Source: Autumnicola edwardsiae
GTDB lineage: Bacteria; Bacteroidota; Bacteroidia; Flavobacteriales; Flavobacteriaceae
Length of the DNA stretch: 5,847 bases
Assembly: GCF_031846505.1 (NCBI RefSeq)
Contig: NZ_JAVRHP010000132.1
Span: 1-5,847 of the forward strand
Direction of reading: 5' to 3'
In this document: piece after piece, positions 5,637-5,847 of the stretch
How the letters are laid out: each line of letters begins with the position of its first letter
Position numbering within the stretch: position 1 is the stretch's first letter
Notes under the pieces: model-generated
The model's database searches: none
What the model saw: the letters and a program-made list of their open reading frames with translations, nothing else
What the model was told of the DNA's origin: nothing
Program-made: the position numbers and the translations under genes

Positions 5637-5847
5637 ATGAAAAAGACCAGTTTAGTGTTAATCCTTATGTTCCTGATTTCCCTTCAGGGGCTTCCTCAAA
5701 AGGATATTGAGATTCTATGGAATTCCAAGGAAGTAGGAAAGAATATGGTCACCGAGGAGTCCGTCATGGCGAAGGAGTATACCTTCCCTGAAAGGATTCA
5801 TGATTTCCAGGTAGATACCGTTAATAACCACATAACCATTCAACTGA
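5637..5847 (+). CDS. N-terminal part of an unrecognised secreted protein, cut by the window edge
   Basis: An open frame of 70 complete codons starts at ATG 5637 and continues past the right edge without a stop. Residues 1-21 look like a signal peptide: KK at positions 2-3, a hydrophobic core LVLILMFLISL, then a polar region ending near GLPQ. The mature part begins KDIEILWNSKEV and includes EYTFPERIHDFQVDTVNNHITIQL, alternating hydrophobic and polar residues that suggest beta strands. The family is not recognisable from this much. A periplasmic or surface beta-rich protein, possibly a propeller, is an inference only. It is divergent from the amidohydrolase and has its own consensus promoter. 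The start is supported by the signal peptide and the leader TTTTAAAAACA just before it. A second ATG at codon 11 would destroy the signal peptide and is unlikely. Confidence 0.82.
   Translation, partial: MKKTSLVLILMFLISLQGLPQKDIEILWNSKEVGKNMVTEESVMAKEYTFPERIHDFQVDTVNNHITIQL

Overview
The window looks like chromosomal DNA from a marine-type member of the Flavobacteriaceae (Bacteroidota), something like Gramella or Zunongwangia. This is inferred from four things: A/T-rich translation leaders without a Shine-Dalgarno sequence, a TTG-N22-TAGGTTTG promoter of the Bacteroidota type, moderate G+C, and a TolB-propeller/amidohydrolase fusion common in this group. The genus call is an impression, not a result.

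Layout from left to right. (1) Positions 1-30, minus strand: the probable first ten codons of a gene that runs off the left edge and starts one base after the permease stop. (2) Positions 32-1816, minus: a complete SLC13/DASS-family permease with two cytoplasmic RCK_C (TrkA_C) domains between its membrane halves. (3) Positions 1817-1948: a gap holding a pair of near-identical direct repeats that reach into the stop codon of the upstream gene, plus a weak promoter candidate for the permease. (4) Positions 1949-5215, minus: a complete 1088-residue exported protein with a signal peptide, twelve TolB/PD40-like blade motifs and a C-terminal metal-dependent amidohydrolase whose ligand set departs from the textbook one. 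(5) Positions 5216-5636: a 421-base divergent intergenic region with inverted repeats, a terminator-like element with no gene in front of it, and a consensus promoter pointing right. (6) Positions 5637-5847, plus: the N-terminus of an unrecognised secreted protein cut by the right edge.

The three minus-strand genes could form one transcription unit: exported hydrolase, then anion permease, then the unknown gene. The 132-base gap with its own promoter candidate makes separate control of the permease plus the left-edge gene equally plausible. A model in which the periplasmic amidohydrolase releases a carboxylate that the permease imports is attractive but rests only on adjacency. No RNA genes, transposases, phage genes, CRISPR arrays or defence systems are visible, and both complete genes belong to known families. 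The items most worth following up are the altered metal-ligand residues, the repeat pair at the hydrolase stop codon and the nested inverted repeat in the intergenic region.
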